Shown here: positions 62,289 through 64,000 of the stretch, piece by piece
How positions within the stretch are numbered: position 1 is the first letter of the stretch
Layout of the letters: each line of letters begins with the position of its first letter
NCBI RefSeq assembly: GCF_016086655.4
Contig: NC_052136.2
Coordinates: 14,384,001 to 14,448,000, forward strand
Origin: Lepeophtheirus salmonis
Lineage: Eukaryota; Arthropoda; Copepoda; Siphonostomatoida; Caligidae
Reading direction: 5' to 3'
DNA length: 64,000 nt
The notes under the pieces: generated by a model
Told to the model about the DNA's origin: nothing
Seen by the model: the letters and a program-made list of their open reading frames with translations, nothing else
Databases searched by the model: none
Program-made: the position numbers and the translations under genes

Positions 62289-62505
62289 GTTATTTGAAAG
62301 TTGTTTATAACCAGCAAACAACTTTCAAATAACGTTCATCGAACGTTATTTGAAAGTTGGGTTTAACCATTAGATGACGTTAATACAACGCTTAGACAAC
62401 TTTCCTACACAACCATGTATTAACCATAGAGCAACCAAATTAACGTTTACACGACGTTCAGACAACTTAAGGCTTACGTTAATACAACGTTATATCATAG
62501 TTCAA
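62289..62505. repeat. Palindromic satellite-like block of AACGTTATTTGAAAGTTG words
   Basis: GTTATTTGAAAGTTG occurs at 62289 and 62345 with its exact inverse at 62319. Arms 62319-62337 and 62341-62359 are perfectly complementary (19 bp, 3-nt spacer). Degenerate ACGTTnATACAACGnT words follow to 62505. Confidence 0.8.
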
Positions 62506-62519
62506 TTGTTGCTTGGGTA

Positions 62520-63072
62520 TCCACAACGCCCAAAATAACTGTCAAGAGCATTGACAGCATCCTCAAGGAACACCCCAGCATTACCTGGTGTCCGAAGCCC
62601 CCCCATTGTCAAGGTCTGGACTGATATTATGTCAGACTGGAATAAAATGCCCCTAATTTTCATTGAGGAGGGTGTTAAGATCAACAAACACGTCTATAAG
62701 GTCATGTTGGGTGACAAAACCCTTCCCTGGCTTCATGACAAATATAGTAATGTTCATTAAATCTTCAACTAAGATGGGCACCCTCTCAAACTCCCAAAAG
62801 TGTGCAAGACTGTTGTAAGTATAATTTCAAAGGCTTTTGGGACAAAAATATGTGTCCTCCTAGCAGCTCTGACCTGAATCTAGTGGACTTTTCTATGTGA
62901 TCCATCCTTAAGGTAACGTCTTGTATCTAGAACCACCCCACCAAAGACACTCTGAAGCGTGCCCTCATCCAAGAATGGGCCAATATATCTGAAGATACTG
63001 TTCTACATCTGCCCAATTGTTTCTTCGTCTCCGCCATGAAATCCGGCCAATTTCGAAGAAAAGTTTTTTAAA
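62520..63072 (+). pseudogene. Tc1-like transposase relic
   Basis: Frame pieces read MPLIFIEEGVKINKHVYKVM then LGDKTLPWLHD (62649-62745), FWDKNMCPPSSSDLNLVDFS (near 62850-62900; ancestral WPPxSPDLNPxD), a stop, then NHPTKDTLKRALIQEWANIS and AMKSGQFRRKVF ending at a stop near 63070. Two or more stops and one frameshift. The N-terminus is missing; palindromic repeats lie just upstream. Confidence 0.8.
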
Positions 63073-63608
63073 ATTAAACGACATTAATAAATATAAAATA
63101 AATTTAAAAGCCAAAAACATAGCTTCGGGAACTTATTATTCACCCTGTAGGGGAGATCAGTTGTAACATGCCCTTTTTTCCATCATAAAATTGACAATAT
63201 AGTTGATAATATAATGTGAATTACTGTATGCTTTGGGAGGAGTAATGTATTTGTAATAATAGTTTTTCATTGCAAAATAATTAATTATTCAAATGATATA
63301 TGTTACAGAAATAAACAATCAGTTGTTATAATTTTTTCGTAATTCAAATATCCCATATTGAGGAGAAATTAATAAAGTGACAAAGTGTGGCTTTATTCTT
63401 AGTTATTATCTCGGTTGATGTTTGAAGAAGTGAAATAAACTCCATTGATATAAAGAAAAGGAATGTTTCAACTGTAAAGACTAAAAGTAAAGCTCGAACC
63501 AATAATATATAAACATAAAAAGACTGTCATATGGTAAAATGTCGAAGAGGTGAAATTACGAGGGGCAAAAATGTTGGTTGCAAAATTAAATAGAATATTT
63601 TATATATT
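63073..63608. other. Intergenic, nothing recognised
   Basis: AT-rich spacer. Confidence 0.4.
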
Positions 63609-63949
63609 CAGGGGGTGTTTACAGGATTATAAATATATATATAAATTGGGGGGGGGGGGCATTGAAATTGAATTTTTTTAAAAGAAATCTAAAAATTAAA
63701 TTTATTTGAAAAAAAAAAAAAAATTGAAAAATTATTTTTTTTGTAAAAAAAATTTCAAAAATTATATTGCAAATATTAAATATTTTGGAAAAAAAATGTA
63801 AAAATACACATCTATTCCCAAAAAAATTTTTTTTGGAAAATAAATTCAAAAATTAAATTTCAAATATTAAATTTTCCAGTAAAAAACAAAAATTACTTAA
63901 TTTGGGGAGGGCTTCAGACCCTACAGCCCAACCTCTGCAGACGCCCCTG
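63609..63949 (+). mobile_element. AT-rich MITE-like element
   Basis: The left end CAGGGGGTGTTTACAGGATT and the right end, whose inverse starts CAGGGGCGTCTGCAG, form imperfect inverted termini around a core of A/T runs, in the style of hAT MITEs. An 11-G run lies near 63648. The flanking 8-mers do not match. The ORF across it is low-complexity noise. Confidence 0.55.
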
Positions 63950-64000
63950 GGGAAAAAATGAAACAATTGGGAAAATATAATGTACCTTTTTCTTGCTATA

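Overview
The window looks like an AT-rich, repeat-laden arthropod nuclear genome. Small GT-AG introns, long AT-rich spacers, decayed Tc1/mariner, P/THAP, hAT, Ty3/gypsy and LINE copies, and no prokaryotic operons or RNA genes support this. A copepod such as a sea louse fits, but that is an inference from style, not a marker in the sequence.

Positions 1-12,250 are gene-dense and carry four conserved or well-formed genes: a KNL1/Spc105-type kinetochore scaffold (+, 5' end outside the window), VPS45 (-, two exons), METTL13 (+, four exons) and a small four-finger C2H2 protein (-, two exons). VPS45 and METTL13 are divergent from a shared 0.93 kb spacer, and METTL13 and the zinc-finger gene converge with stops about 110 bp apart. 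KNL1 holds an array of MELT-like motifs, including a recent 444-bp tandem amplification. It has three single-base frame breaks. METTL13 has two that cancel each other. Most lie in homopolymers, so assembly error is the simplest explanation.

Positions 12,250-64,000 are a transposon graveyard with only one further intact gene-like ORF: a nine-finger C2H2 array (19.2-20.1 kb, -). The best-preserved mobile relic is a 2.79-kb P-type element (20,536-23,328) with 28-bp terminal inverted repeats, a THAP domain and a degraded transposase. Others are a second P-like C-terminal half (40.1-41.5 kb), an orphan THAP segment (32.55 kb), Ty3/gypsy integrase (17-18.5 kb) and RNase H (29.2-29.7 kb) pieces, hAT relics of two kinds (26.8, 29.9-31.2, 34.2, 47.7-48.6 and 50.0 kb), seven Tc1/mariner-like fragments, two copies of one LINE family (44.3-45.1 and 56.3-57.5 kb), and a relic of an unclassified transposon-like family with an LHENELPFRHLF motif (37.6-39.8 kb). 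MITEs, a roughly 300-bp degenerate tandem repeat, palindromes and a dispersed repeat that also lies at the start of the nine-finger gene fill much of the rest.

The housekeeping genes act in separate processes (chromosome segregation, endosome/Golgi fusion, eEF1A methylation) and I see no functional pathway linking them. No CRISPR, rRNA or convincing tRNA was seen.
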